A program made the position numbers and the translations under genes. A model generated the notes under the pieces. That model was not told the DNA's origin and ran no database searches. It saw only the letters and a program-made list of their open reading frames with translations. A stretch of DNA of 64,000 nucleotides from Stutzerimonas azotifigens DSM 17556 (lineage in GTDB: Bacteria; Pseudomonadota; Gammaproteobacteria; Pseudomonadales; Pseudomonadaceae), in contig NZ_AUDU01000016.1 in the NCBI RefSeq assembly GCF_000425625.1, positions 62,001 to 126,000 on the forward strand, given 5' to 3'. Shown here piece after piece: positions 46,951-55,742 of this stretch. The first letter of the stretch is position 1, and every line of letters starts with the position of its first letter.

Positions 46951-49158
46951 ATGAAATTCGAAACAGCCGCAGGCGAGAATCCGATCGATCGGCAGGCCGT
47001 GGTCGGCAAGGGAGTCGACCGCATCGACGGGCCGCTGAAGACCACCGGGACCGCCACCTATGCCTTCGAGTGGCATGAACGGATCACCCGCCCGGCCTAT
47101 GGCCACGTGATCGGCGCCGGCATCGCCAAGGGCCGGATCGTCTCCCTCGACCTGGCCTACGTGCGCCAGGCGCCGGGCGTCATTACCGTGGTCACCGCGC
47201 AAAGCGCCGGCCCGCTCGGCAAGGGCGGCAGGAACAACGCCACCCTCCTCGGCGGCCCGGTGATCGAGCACTATCACCAGGCGGTCGCGCTGGTGGTTGC
47301 CGAAACCCTGGAGCAGGCCCGCGCCGCCGCCCAGCTGGCACGCATCCAGTACGCTCGCGAGCCGGGCACCTTCGACCTGGATGCGGAGAAGGACGGCGCG
47401 ACCAGGCCCGACAGCATCACCGGCGGCCCGGCCGATACGGCGATCGGCGACTTCGCGACGGCGTTCGCCGAGGCGCCGGTCCGGCTCGACGGGACCTACA
47501 CCACCCCCGGCCAGGCCCACGCGATGATGGAGCCGCATGCCTCGATCGCGGCCTGGGAGGGAGACCGTCTGACGCTCTGGACCTCGAACCAGATGATCGA
47601 CTGGGGCAAGCAGGACCTGGCGAAGACACTGAACATCCCCGCCGACAACATCCGGCTGATCTCGCCGTACATCGGCGGCGGTTTCGGCGGCAAGCTGTTC
47701 CTGCGCGCCGACGCGCTGCTGGCGGCGCTAGGCGCGCGGGCCGCGAAGCGGCCGGTGAAGGTGGCGCTGACACGCCCGCTGATGTTCAACAACACCACGC
47801 ACCGCGCCGCCACCATCCAGCGCATTCGCATCGGTGCCGGCGCCGACGGCAGGATCGTCGCCATCGGGCACGAGAACTGGTCCGGCGACCTGAACGGCCT
47901 CAAGGCGGAGGCCGGCGTGCGCTATTCCCGGCCGCTCTACGCCGGCGCCCACCGCATGAGCACCACGCGGGTCGCCGCGCTCGACCTACCCGAGGCCAAC
48001 GCCATGCGCGCGCCGAGCGACGCGCCGGGCTCCATGGCGCTGGAAATCGCGATCGACGAGATGGCGGAAAAGCTCAAGCTCGATCCGGTCGAGTTCCGCA
48101 TCATCAACGACACCCTGGTCGATCCGGAGAAACCCGAGCGAGCCTTCTCCGAACGCCACCTGAAGGAATGCCTGAACCAGGGCGCACGGCGTTTCGGCTG
48201 GCACCGCCGCGCGGCCGAGCCGGCCACCCGTCGCGAAGGCGCCTGGCTGATCGGCCTGGGCGTGGCCGCGGCCTTTCGCGACAGCCCGGTCACCACCTCC
48301 GCCGCGCGCGTGCGGCTCGATGGGCGCGGCATCGTCACCGTCGAAACCGACATGACCGACATCGGCACCGGCAGCTACACCATCATCGCCCAGACCGCCG
48401 CCGAGATGATGGGCGTGCCGCTGGAGCGCGTGGTCGTGCGGCTGGGCGATTCGAGCTTTCCGGTGTCCTCGGGCTCTGGCGGCCAGTGGGGCGCGAACAG
48501 CTCCACCTCGGGCGTCTACGCGGCCTGCGTGAAGCTGCGTGAAAACCTGGCGCGCAGGCTGGGGTTCGATGCCGAGCAGGCGGTGTTCGAGGACGGCGAG
48601 ATCCGCCAGGGCGGGCGCCGCGCCGCGTTGAGCGAAGCGGTGGTCGACGGCGAGATGATCGCCGAGGATGCCATCGAGTTCGGCGATCTGGACGATCGTT
48701 ACAAGCTGTCCACCTTCGGCGCCCACTTCGTCGAGGTTGCGGTCCATTCGGCGACCGCCGAGGTGCGCATCAGACGAATGCTCGCGGTCTGTTCCGCCGG
48801 CCGCATCCTCAACCCGAAGACCGCGCGCAGCCAGGTGATCGGCGCCATGACCATGGGCGTCGGCGCCGCGCTGATGGAGGAGCTGGCGGTCGACAAGCGC
48901 TACGGTTTCTTCGTCAACCATGACTTGGCCGGCTACGAGGTGCCCGTGCACGCCGACATCCCGCACCAGGAGGTGCTCTTTCTCGAGGAGACCGACCCGC
49001 TCTCCTCCCCGATGAAAGCCAAGGGCGTCGGCGAACTGGGCATCTGCGGGGTGTCCGCGGCGGTCGCCAACGCCATCTACAACGCCACCGGCGTGCGGGT
49101 GCGCGACTATCCGGTGACCCTCGACAAGCTGCTGGAGGGGATGCCGGAGGCGATCTGA
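46951..49158 (+). CDS. paoC: PaoC-type molybdenum-binding catalytic subunit of aldehyde oxidoreductase
   Basis: This 735-residue catalytic subunit should bind molybdopterin cytosine dinucleotide and oxidise (aromatic) aldehydes to acids. The catalytic glutamate E695 is in AKGVGELGICG, and SGSGGQWGANSSTSG and GGFGGKLFLRADA match cofactor-contact loops. The length is close to E. coli PaoC (732). The maturation chaperone paoD, which follows paoC in E. coli, is missing here. Instead a broken LysR gene follows, and a 62-bp stretch of the paoC 3' end (49077-49138) is duplicated inside it. Confidence 0.95.
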   Translation: MKFETAAGENPIDRQAVVGKGVDRIDGPLKTTGTATYAFEWHERITRPAYGHVIGAGIAKGRIVSLDLAYVRQAPGVITVVTAQSAGPLGKGGRNNATLLGGPVIEHYHQAVALVVAETLEQARAAAQLARIQYAREPGTFDLDAEKDGATRPDSITGGPADTAIGDFATAFAEAPVRLDGTYTTPGQAHAMMEPHASIAAWEGDRLTLWTSNQMIDWGKQDLAKTLNIPADNIRLISPYIGGGFGGKLFLRADALLAALGARAAKRPVKVALTRPLMFNNTTHRAATIQRIRIGAGADGRIVAIGHENWSGDLNGLKAEAGVRYSRPLYAGAHRMSTTRVAALDLPEANAMRAPSDAPGSMALEIAIDEMAEKLKLDPVEFRIINDTLVDPEKPERAFSERHLKECLNQGARRFGWHRRAAEPATRREGAWLIGLGVAAAFRDSPVTTSAARVRLDGRGIVTVETDMTDIGTGSYTIIAQTAAEMMGVPLERVVVRLGDSSFPVSSGSGGQWGANSSTSGVYAACVKLRENLARRLGFDAEQAVFEDGEIRQGGRRAALSEAVVDGEMIAEDAIEFGDLDDRYKLSTFGAHFVEVAVHSATAEVRIRRMLAVCSAGRILNPKTARSQVIGAMTMGVGAALMEELAVDKRYGFFVNHDLAGYEVPVHADIPHQEVLFLEETDPLSSPMKAKGVGELGICGVSAAVANAIYNATGVRVRDYPVTLDKLLEGMPEAI
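49077..49138 (+). repeat. Direct repeat, paoC copy (62 bp)
   Basis: These 62 bases, starting CTACAACGCCACCGGCGTGC and ending GCTGGAGG, recur at 49683-49744 with one difference (G at 49123, A at 49729). Here they encode paoC residues from about Y710 to E729, near the C-terminus, so this is the likely original. Confidence 0.95.
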
Positions 49159-49399
49159 GTCGTCCCTTCCCTGCTCAGCCGGAAAGGTGGCGCACCCGCT
49201 GATCGAAGGCCTGCATCCTCTCCCGGATGGGTGAGGGGTTGGTCCGGTGCGGAGCTGGGCTTTGTGCAGACCCTCGCGATCCCAAGCGCATCGCCCCGAG
49301 GTCGGGCCTCCCACAACAGCAAGCGGAGCCCACCCGATCCTGTGGGAGGCGCGCCCTCGCGGCGATTGTGGGGAGCGACCTCGGGGCGACGGCAATCGG
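49159..49399. repeat. REP-like composite palindrome replacing the 5' part of a LysR gene
   Basis: The arms TCGCCCCGAGGTCG (49291-49304) and CGACCTCGGGGCGA (49376-49389) are perfect inverted repeats. They enclose a further GCCTCCCACA...TGTGGGAGGC pair. These repeat units also occur near 10.06 and 21.25 kb. No coding sequence is seen in this stretch. Confidence 0.8.
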
Positions 49400-49848
49400 G
49401 ACCTGTCTGCGACCAAGGCCGCCCGCATCGGGCCGGACGTGCGCATGGCGGTGGTGGGCACGCCCGCCTATTTCGCCTCGAGGCCTGCGCCGCTGCGACC
49501 GCAGCACCTGCTCGAACACAACTGCATCAACCTGCGCCTGCCGACGCTTGGCGACCTCTATGCCTGGGAGTTCGACTGCGACGACGAGCAGATCAGGGTC
49601 CGCGTCGACGGCCAGCTGATCCTCAATGGCAGCCGCGCGATCCTGCAGGCCGGGCTCGACGGCTTCGGGCTGGGCTACCTACCTACAACGCCACCGGCGT
49701 GCGGGTGCGCGACTATCCGGTGACCCTCAACAAGCTGCTGGAGGACTGGTGCTCACGCTTTCCCGGCTACCACCTGTACTACCCGAGCCGGAAGCAGTCG
49801 TCCCTGGCGCATCGCCTGGTGGTCGACGCGCTGCGCCACGACGGCTGA
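49400..49848 (+). pseudogene. LysR-type regulator remnant, truncated and chimeric
   Basis: This is the C-terminal half of a LysR substrate-binding domain. The first part, in one frame, reads ARIGPDVRMAVVGTPAYFAS ... VDGQLILNGSRAILQAGLDGFGLGYLP (to about 49681). The last part, in another frame, reads LEDWCSRFPGYHLYYPSRKQ ... VVDALRHDG (49736-49848). Between them the normal 16-20 residues are replaced by the 62-bp copy of paoC, which keeps the paoC frame and shifts the LysR frame. The DNA-binding domain and about half of the protein are gone, with REP-like DNA in their place. It is probably the dead former regulator of paoABC. Confidence 0.85.
49683..49744 (+). repeat. Direct repeat, copy inside the LysR remnant (62 bp)
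   Basis: 61 of 62 bases match paoC 49077-49138. The copy joins LysR sequence on both sides (after GYLP, before LEDWC). Confidence 0.95.
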
Positions 49849-49849
49849 G

Positions 49850-50719
49850 TCAGGTGGCCGGCGCCCTCCCCTCGACCCGCCCCAGCGTGCTGAGCCAGAG
49901 CGCGCCGACGATCAGGCTGCCGCCGGCCAGCAGCAGCCGCAGGTCCGTTTCGGTGCCCCAGAACACCAGGTTGAGCACCAGGCCGACCGGCACCGAGAGG
50001 TTGTTCATCACCGCCAACGTGCCGGCGCTCACCAGGGTCGCGCCCTTGTTCCAGCAGAACTGGCCGACCGCGGTCGCCAGCAGCCCGAGCCACAGCAGCA
50101 CGCCCCATTGCGTCGCCGTGGTCGGCAGCCTGTCCGGATTGCCGAACAGCAGCCAGGCCGGCAGCACCACCAGCAGGGCGCCGATGAAGAAATAGCCGAA
50201 CCGCCGATACAACGGCACCTCGGATGGAAAGCCCCGCGCCAGGTGCCTGTAGCCGACCTGGCCGGCGGCGAAGGTGAAGTTGGCCAGCTGCATCAGCAGG
50301 AAGCCGCCGAGGAAATCGGCGGAAATCTCGCCGTAGCGGATGATCCCGGCACCGAGCACCGCCACCAGCGCGGCCAGCAGCGCCCAGGGGTTGAAGCGGC
50401 GCTGCAGCGCATCGTTGATGAGCGTCACGTGCAGCGGCGTGAGCACCGTGAAGAGCAGGATCTCGGCCACGCTCAGCACGTTGAAGCTCAGGTACAGGCA
50501 GATGTAGGTCACGCCGAACTGCAGCGCGCCGACCAGCGTCACGCCGCCGATGAAGCGCGGGTCGACGCCGCGCCAGCGCGTCAGCGGCAGGAACACCAGG
50601 CCAGCGAGCAGGACGCGGGTCAGCACGGCGAAGTAACTGTCGACCTGCCCGGCCAGGTGTGCGCCGATCAGGTTGAAGGAAACGGCCCAGAGGACCGTGA
50701 CGAAGAGCAGATGGGCCAT
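49850..50719 (-). CDS. EamA/DMT-family transporter
   Basis: This 289-residue drug/metabolite transporter has ten predicted membrane segments in two EamA repeats (about 1-135 and 145-285). The ATG at 50719 has an excellent ribosome-binding site (GGAGG). Its stop is convergent with, and two bases from, the LysR remnant. Substrate specificity cannot be read from sequence. Carboxylates, amino acids and nucleosides are all known for the family. It lies 90 bp downstream of the mechanosensitive-channel gene and could be co-transcribed. Confidence 0.9.
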   Translation of the reverse strand: MAHLLFVTVLWAVSFNLIGAHLAGQVDSYFAVLTRVLLAGLVFLPLTRWRGVDPRFIGGVTLVGALQFGVTYICLYLSFNVLSVAEILLFTVLTPLHVTLINDALQRRFNPWALLAALVAVLGAGIIRYGEISADFLGGFLLMQLANFTFAAGQVGYRHLARGFPSEVPLYRRFGYFFIGALLVVLPAWLLFGNPDRLPTTATQWGVLLWLGLLATAVGQFCWNKGATLVSAGTLAVMNNLSVPVGLVLNLVFWGTETDLRLLLAGGSLIVGALWLSTLGRVEGRAPAT

Positions 50720-50809
50720 GTCGCCTCCGTTGCGGGAGCGCGACCATAACGGTTCGCCGGCGAGGCGGAAAGAGGCGGCGGGACGCCCCGCCCTCGCCGG
50801 CGTCGCCCA

Positions 50810-52090
50810 TCAGGCCTGGGGTTGGGCCTCCGCCTTGGGCGCGGGGTTCGCCGGCGGGCGATGGGCCTCCTCGGCCCAGGCACGCATGTCGGCGCCGCTC
50901 GGGTGCTGGAACACGCGCAGGCCGAACTCCGGGAGGATCGCCAGCAGGTGGTCGAAGATGTCCGACTGGATCGCCTCGTAGTCGGCCCAGGCCACGGTGT
51001 TGGTGAAGCAGTAGATCTCCAGCGGCAGGCCTTCGGCCGTCGGGTTCATCTGCCGGACCAGCAGGGTCATGCCCTGATGCACGCCCGGATGGCTGCGCAG
51101 GTAGCGTTCGACGTAGGCGCGGAAGCTGCCGATGTTGGTCACGCGCCGGGTGTTGACCGGCTCGTCGCCGCGTTCGGCGAGCTGGGCGTTCCAGGCGTCG
51201 ATTTCCTTGCGCTTGTTGACCAGGTAGTCCGACAGCAGGTTGAAGCGGTACAGCCGGCGGCGCTCCTCGGTGTCGAGGAAATGGACGCTCTGCTGGTCAA
51301 GGTACAGGCTGCGCTTGATCCGCCGCCCACCGCTTTCCTGCATGCCGCGCCAGTTCTTGAACGAGTCGGAGATGAAGCGCTTGGTGGGAATGCTGGTGAT
51401 CGTCTTGTCCCAGTTCTGGATCTTCACCGTGTGCAGCGCGATGTCGATGACGTCGCCGTCGGCGTTGAGCTGCGGCATCTCCACCCAGTCGCCGACCCGG
51501 ATCAGGTCGTTCGAAGTGATCTGCACGCTGGCCACCAGCGACAGCAGGGTGTCCTGGAAGATCAACATCAGCACCGCCGCCATGGCGCCGAGGCCGGACA
51601 GCAGGATCAGCGGCGAACGGTCGATCAGCGTGGCGATGATGAGAATGGTGGCGATCGCGTAGAGAACGATCTTCAACACCTGCAGGTAGCCCTTGATCGG
51701 ATGCAGGTGCGCATCGGAGCGGCGCTGGTAGACCATGTTGACGATGTCCAGCAGCGCGCCCAGCGCCAGCGCCATGGTCAGCACGATGAAGCCGCCGCAG
51801 ACGTTGCGCACCACCGTGACGGCCGCGTCCGGCAGGCCCGGCACGGCGCTCACGCCGATCGACAGCACCAGCGCCGGAACGATGTTGGACAGCCGCTTGA
51901 TGATGCCGAAATCGTTCACCTGGGCGGTACCGGCGTGACGCAGGAGGCGGTACAGGCCGCGCACCAGGATGCGCTTGACGATCCAGTTCGACAGCCAGGC
52001 GGCGAATATCAGCGCGGCGCTGGCCAGCAGGGTTTGCAGATGGGGTTGCTGATCGAGCCAATCGAGCCAATCGGCCATTTGTTCGGGCAT
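50810..52090 (-). CDS. YbdG-like small mechanosensitive ion channel (MscS superfamily)
   Basis: This 426-residue inner-membrane channel resembles E. coli YbdG. It has about five membrane segments followed by the MscS pore and beta domain. The pore-lining region is SGLGAMAAVLMLIFQDTLLSLVASVQITSNDLIRVGDWVEMP, around residues 165-205, and a large soluble C-terminal domain ends near 420. YbdG-type channels protect against osmotic downshock and respond to hyperosmotic stress. The C-terminus is rich in Pro, Ala and Gln. The start codon lies close to TACGGAGACCCC-type sequence that includes GGAG. Confidence 0.92.
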   Translation of the reverse strand: MPEQMADWLDWLDQQPHLQTLLASAALIFAAWLSNWIVKRILVRGLYRLLRHAGTAQVNDFGIIKRLSNIVPALVLSIGVSAVPGLPDAAVTVVRNVCGGFIVLTMALALGALLDIVNMVYQRRSDAHLHPIKGYLQVLKIVLYAIATILIIATLIDRSPLILLSGLGAMAAVLMLIFQDTLLSLVASVQITSNDLIRVGDWVEMPQLNADGDVIDIALHTVKIQNWDKTITSIPTKRFISDSFKNWRGMQESGGRRIKRSLYLDQQSVHFLDTEERRRLYRFNLLSDYLVNKRKEIDAWNAQLAERGDEPVNTRRVTNIGSFRAYVERYLRSHPGVHQGMTLLVRQMNPTAEGLPLEIYCFTNTVAWADYEAIQSDIFDHLLAILPEFGLRVFQHPSGADMRAWAEEAHRPPANPAPKAEAQPQA

Positions 52091-52476
52091 GGGGTCTCCG
52101 TACGGCGCCGCCGGGCAGTCCCGGCCGGTAGACGCGCGACCTTAACAAATCCGGGGCGGCGGCAGAACCGCGGGGCCCGAAGCGCCGGTCAGGAGGGGCA
52201 TGGTGCACCGCACGCCGGTCGCAGGCAGAGCCTGCTCCTACAGGGGCGCGCCGTGTGGCTTCGTTCGCCCTAGCCAGGCCTGCGAGTGCGTAGGGTGGAT
52301 GACGGCGAAGCCTCATCCACGCGTCCGGTCGGGCCGACCGCCGAACTCGCCATGGTCAAGGGTGGCCGCAACCGACCCTTTTTCGCGGTCGCCGAGGTGG
52401 CAGGCAATGCCGTGCCTTTCCCCCTTCTCCCGCCGGGAGAAGGGGGGAAAGGGCTGGATGAGGGATTGGTGCGCCA
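52091..52476. repeat. Gene-free region with several intergenic repeat elements
   Basis: This 386-bp gap holds three repeat types. GGTCGCAGGCAGAGCCTGCTCCTACAGG at about 52217-52245 is the reverse complement of the element repeated at 59.66-60.08 kb. A GTGGATGA / TCATCCAC dyad lies at 52295-52320. A CCTTCTCCC / GGGAGAAGG hairpin at 52423-52443 is followed by GGATGAGGG. No gene is seen. Confidence 0.75.
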
Positions 52477-52824
52477 TCACTCGGGCAGTTGCACCGTGAC
52501 CTTGATCGCCGAATACCAGGCGGCCAGGTCGGCGATGTCCTCGTCGCTCAGCGAGGCGGCGATGATGCTCATCTGCGGGTGCTTGCGCTCCCCCTGGCGG
52601 TACGCCTGCAACTGCGTCGTTAGGTAGAGGGTGCTGTTGCCGGCGAGGTTGGGCGCGTCCGGCATCCGGCTCAGGCCGTCCAGGCCGTGACAGGTGGTGC
52701 AGACCTTGGCCTTCGCCTTGCCGGCGGCCGGGTCGGCGGCCTGCGCTCCGAAGGCGGCCAGCAGGGCCAGCAGGACGGGCAGGCGCGCCGGCCGCCGGGT
52801 ATCGCCGCGAGCGGCTCGATGCAT
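52477..52824 (-). CDS. Small periplasmic class I c-type cytochrome
   Basis: This 115-residue electron carrier has a signal peptide (about 1-29, hydrophobic core LPVLLALLAAFGAQAA), one heme-binding CTTCH motif (42-46) and a possible axial methionine in KHPQMSIIAASLSDEDIADLAAWY. The C-terminal helix ends TVQLPE. The ATG at 52824 is preceded by GAGGAG, so I prefer it to the longer frame that opens at 53055. It follows the sugar-dehydrogenase gene by 58 bp and probably takes electrons from that enzyme. Confidence 0.9.
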   Translation of the reverse strand: MHRAARGDTRRPARLPVLLALLAAFGAQAADPAAGKAKAKVCTTCHGLDGLSRMPDAPNLAGNSTLYLTTQLQAYRQGERKHPQMSIIAASLSDEDIADLAAWYSAIKVTVQLPE

Positions 52825-52882
52825 TCGTGGTACTCCTCGATCGGTGGGGACCGGCCTGCCGGCCGGTCCGTCTGCGGCGCGC

Positions 52883-54151
52883 TCAGTTGCCGGCATAGGA
52901 AATGCGGTAGATCGCCCCGGCGGTGTCGTCGGAGACCAGCAGCGAGCCGTCCTTGAGCTGCTTGACGTCGACGATGCGCCCGTAATATTCGCCGGTGTTG
53001 TCGTCGAGCCAGCCTTCGGCGAACGGGATGGTCTCGCCCGACGGTCCGCTGCCATCGGCGGCGAAGGGGGTGAACATCAGCCGCGCGCCTGCCGGCACGG
53101 TGCGGTTCCAGCTGCCGCGCTGGGCGCTGAACAGCCCGCCGCGGTACTGCTCGGGAAACATGCTGCCGGTGTAGAAGGTCAGGCCCATGTCGGCGGCGTG
53201 CGCGGTGGTCTCCACCACCGGCGGGGTCAGGCCTTCCGGCGGTGTCTCCTCGGCGTATTCGTTGGTGCGGATCGAGCCGCCGCCGTACCAGGGCATGCCG
53301 AACTGCATGCCGGCCTTGGGCGCGTGGTTGATCTCGCCCGGCGGGATGTCGTCGCCCATGCCGTCGACCTGGTTGTCGGTGAACCACAGTTCCTTGGTCT
53401 GCGGGTGATAGGTCAGGCCCACCGAGTTGCGCACCCCGGTGGCGTAGACCTCGCGCTTGCTGCCGTCGCGGTCCATCTTCACGATGCCGCCGATGCCGTG
53501 CTGGTTGTACAGGTCCATCTTTTCCTTCGGCGGCACGTTGTAGGGCTGGCCGAGCGACACGGTGAGCCGGTTGTCCGGGCCGATGGCGCACACCCGCGCG
53601 CCGTGGTTGTAGCTCTCCTCTTCCTTGGGAATCAGCCCGCCGCTGGGCACCACGATGTCGGCGGCGACGTCCGGGCCTTCGTAGAAGAACTCGGCCGCCG
53701 GGAACACCAGCACGCGGTTGTGCTCGGCGACGAAGAGGAAGCCGTCGGGGCTGAAGCAGGGGCCGGGCTGGGTGAAGCTGATGGCCGGCGCGAAGCGTTT
53801 CACTTCGTCGGCGACGCGGTCCTTGTCGCGGTCGGTGACGGCCCACAGGTCGGTCTTGCGGGTGCCGACGAAAACCACCCCGCTGGACGGCCCGACGGCC
53901 ATGTGGCGGGCGTTCGGTACCAGCGCATAGAGTTCGATCTTGAAGCCGTCGGGCAGCTTGACGCGCTCGAGGTTCTTGCGGATCGCATCGGCGGTCGAGC
54001 CGGTCTGCGGGATGGTCGCCATGTCCAGCGACTGGCCGGTGGTCTTCATGTCGCGCATGCGTTCCAGCGCTTCGTCGCTGGTCGCCTGGGCCGAAGCCGT
54101 GGCAGACATGAGCATTAGCAAGGCACTCAGGGAAAGCGGAGCATAGTTCAT
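52883..54151 (-). CDS. PQQ-dependent sugar dehydrogenase, sorbosone-dehydrogenase type
   Basis: This 422-residue periplasmic six-bladed beta-propeller belongs to the soluble glucose/sorbosone dehydrogenase family. A signal peptide (about 1-22, ending SAQA) is followed by a KLPDGFKIELYALVPNARHMAVGPS start. Typical blade motifs are YNHGARVCAIGPDNRLTVSLGQPYN, YATGVRNSVGLTYHP and ELWFTDNQVDGMGDDIPP. Relatives use PQQ to oxidise aldoses or other alcohols. No pqq synthesis genes are in the window. It sits between a diheme cytochrome and a small cytochrome c on the same strand, a likely electron chain. Confidence 0.88.
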   Translation of the reverse strand: MNYAPLSLSALLMLMSATASAQATSDEALERMRDMKTTGQSLDMATIPQTGSTADAIRKNLERVKLPDGFKIELYALVPNARHMAVGPSSGVVFVGTRKTDLWAVTDRDKDRVADEVKRFAPAISFTQPGPCFSPDGFLFVAEHNRVLVFPAAEFFYEGPDVAADIVVPSGGLIPKEEESYNHGARVCAIGPDNRLTVSLGQPYNVPPKEKMDLYNQHGIGGIVKMDRDGSKREVYATGVRNSVGLTYHPQTKELWFTDNQVDGMGDDIPPGEINHAPKAGMQFGMPWYGGGSIRTNEYAEETPPEGLTPPVVETTAHAADMGLTFYTGSMFPEQYRGGLFSAQRGSWNRTVPAGARLMFTPFAADGSGPSGETIPFAEGWLDDNTGEYYGRIVDVKQLKDGSLLVSDDTAGAIYRISYAGN

Positions 54152-54306
54152 GGGTCACACCTTGGTGAGGACGACATTGTTGTTGTTCTTCTCAGCGTCT
54201 CCTGAACGGCTCGCACCGCACGGGGTGTCTCAGGAAATGCCCGACTGAGCTCAAGGTAAGCGTAGCGCCAGGATGCGGGTTCGCCAGGACGACGGTCGCC
54301 GCGGTC

Positions 54307-54330
54307 GGGGCGAGGCCTGCGCCTCGCCCC
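54307..54330 (-). terminator. Hairpin after the diheme cytochrome gene
   Basis: A perfect 10-bp stem GGGGCGAGGC / GCCTCGCCCC with a CTGC loop lies nine bases beyond the stop of the cytochrome gene. It lacks a T-run, so termination is uncertain. Confidence 0.55.
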
Positions 54331-54338
54331 TCGCTCCG

Positions 54339-55742
54339 CTACAGCGTGCGCAGGAAGGCCACCAGGTCGGCCTTTTCCTGTTCGTCGAGGTTGCGCTGCA
54401 GCACCAGGTTGAAGAACTCGACGGTGTCCTCCAGGGTGAGCAGGCGGCCGTCGTGCAGGTACGGCGGCGACTCCTTGATGCCGCGCAGGGTGAAGGTCTT
54501 GATCGGCCCGTCGCCCACCGCCCGCACACCGTTGTACTCCTGCGGCTCGTAGAAGCGCTCGGTCTGCAGGTTGTGCATCAGGTGGTCGGTGTAGTACGGC
54601 GGGACGTGGCAGCCGGCGCAGGCGCCCTTGCCGTGGAAGATCGCCTCGCCGCGCAGTTCCTGCTCGGTCGCCTTGGCCGGATCGAGCCGTCCCTCCACGT
54701 TCAGCTTGGGCGCCGGCGGGAAGTCCAGCAGGGCCTGGAACTCGCCCATGAAATGCACCTGGCTGCCGCGCTCGAGCACGTTCACGCCCTTCTTCGCTGC
54801 CATCACCGGGTCGCCGTCGAAATAGGCGGCGCGCTGCTCGAACTCGGTGAAATCCTCGACCGTCTTCAGCGCGCGCTGCGAACCGAAGATCTGCTGGATG
54901 TTCACCCCGCGCAGCGACGGCGTGTCGATGCGGTGGCGCAGCTCCTGCGGGCGCACGTCGCCCGCCAGGTGGGTGGCGGCGTTGGTGTGGCCGTTGGCGT
55001 GGCAGTCGAGGCAGGCCACGCCGTTGTGCGGGTGCACGCTGCGGCGGTCGTCGGTGGCGTTGAACTGCTGCTGCGGGAAGGTCGTCACCAACAGCCGCAG
55101 GCCCTCCAGCTGCTTGGGATTGAGGATGCCGTTGAACAGCTCGAAGTAGTTGCGGATGTTGACCAGCTTGCCCTGGCTGACGTCGCCGAGATCCGGGCGG
55201 GTGGTCAGGAAGATCGGCGCCGGGAATTCAGGCAGGAAATGGTCCGGCAGGTCGAAATCGAGGTCGAAACGGGTCAGATCGCGGCCCTCGATCCTGTTCA
55301 CTTCGTCGATGTGGAACTGCGGGAAGACCATCCCGCCTTCCGGGTGGTTGGGGTGCGGCAGGGGCATGAAACCGGCCGGGAACAGCCCCTTCGCACGGAT
55401 GTCCTCGGGGCTCATCGCCGCCAGCTCGGCCCAGTTCGTCTCGGCCGGCAGCTTGACCCGCACCCCTTCCTGGATCGGCTTGCCGCGGGTCATCTGCAGG
55501 CTGGCGGCGGGCCGGTCGGACAGGTCGTAGCGCTGTTCCAGCAGCGCCTGGTGTTTCTTCAGGATCGAGGGTTTCGCGTCCTTCATGCGTTGCATGATGG
55601 AGTCGAACGGTTCGGTGATCTTCACCGGGTTGTAGCTCGAGGTGCGCTCGCCTTCGTCGCTGGGGGCGGCGTGGAGGATGGGGGTTGCCAGCGTCAGGCT
55701 CAGCGCCAGGGCGCCTAGGGGAAGGGTTCGGGGTGCAGTCAT
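54339..55742 (-). CDS. Diheme cytochrome c, peroxidase/MauG-like
   Basis: This 467-residue periplasmic protein has a signal peptide (about 1-26, ending LHAAP) and two heme c motifs, CLDCH (244-248) and CAGCH (375-379). A C-terminal peroxidase-like portion carries the family stretch IKTFTLRGIKESPPYLHDGRLLTLEDTVEFFNLV (about 419-452). It has a longer N-terminal region than classical cytochrome c peroxidase, and relatives are often labelled cytochrome B6 or di-heme enzyme. It is upstream of the sugar dehydrogenase and cytochrome c on the same strand, with a 187-bp gap, so the three may form a periplasmic redox module. Confidence 0.88.
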   Translation of the reverse strand: MTAPRTLPLGALALSLTLATPILHAAPSDEGERTSSYNPVKITEPFDSIMQRMKDAKPSILKKHQALLEQRYDLSDRPAASLQMTRGKPIQEGVRVKLPAETNWAELAAMSPEDIRAKGLFPAGFMPLPHPNHPEGGMVFPQFHIDEVNRIEGRDLTRFDLDFDLPDHFLPEFPAPIFLTTRPDLGDVSQGKLVNIRNYFELFNGILNPKQLEGLRLLVTTFPQQQFNATDDRRSVHPHNGVACLDCHANGHTNAATHLAGDVRPQELRHRIDTPSLRGVNIQQIFGSQRALKTVEDFTEFEQRAAYFDGDPVMAAKKGVNVLERGSQVHFMGEFQALLDFPPAPKLNVEGRLDPAKATEQELRGEAIFHGKGACAGCHVPPYYTDHLMHNLQTERFYEPQEYNGVRAVGDGPIKTFTLRGIKESPPYLHDGRLLTLEDTVEFFNLVLQRNLDEQEKADLVAFLRTL

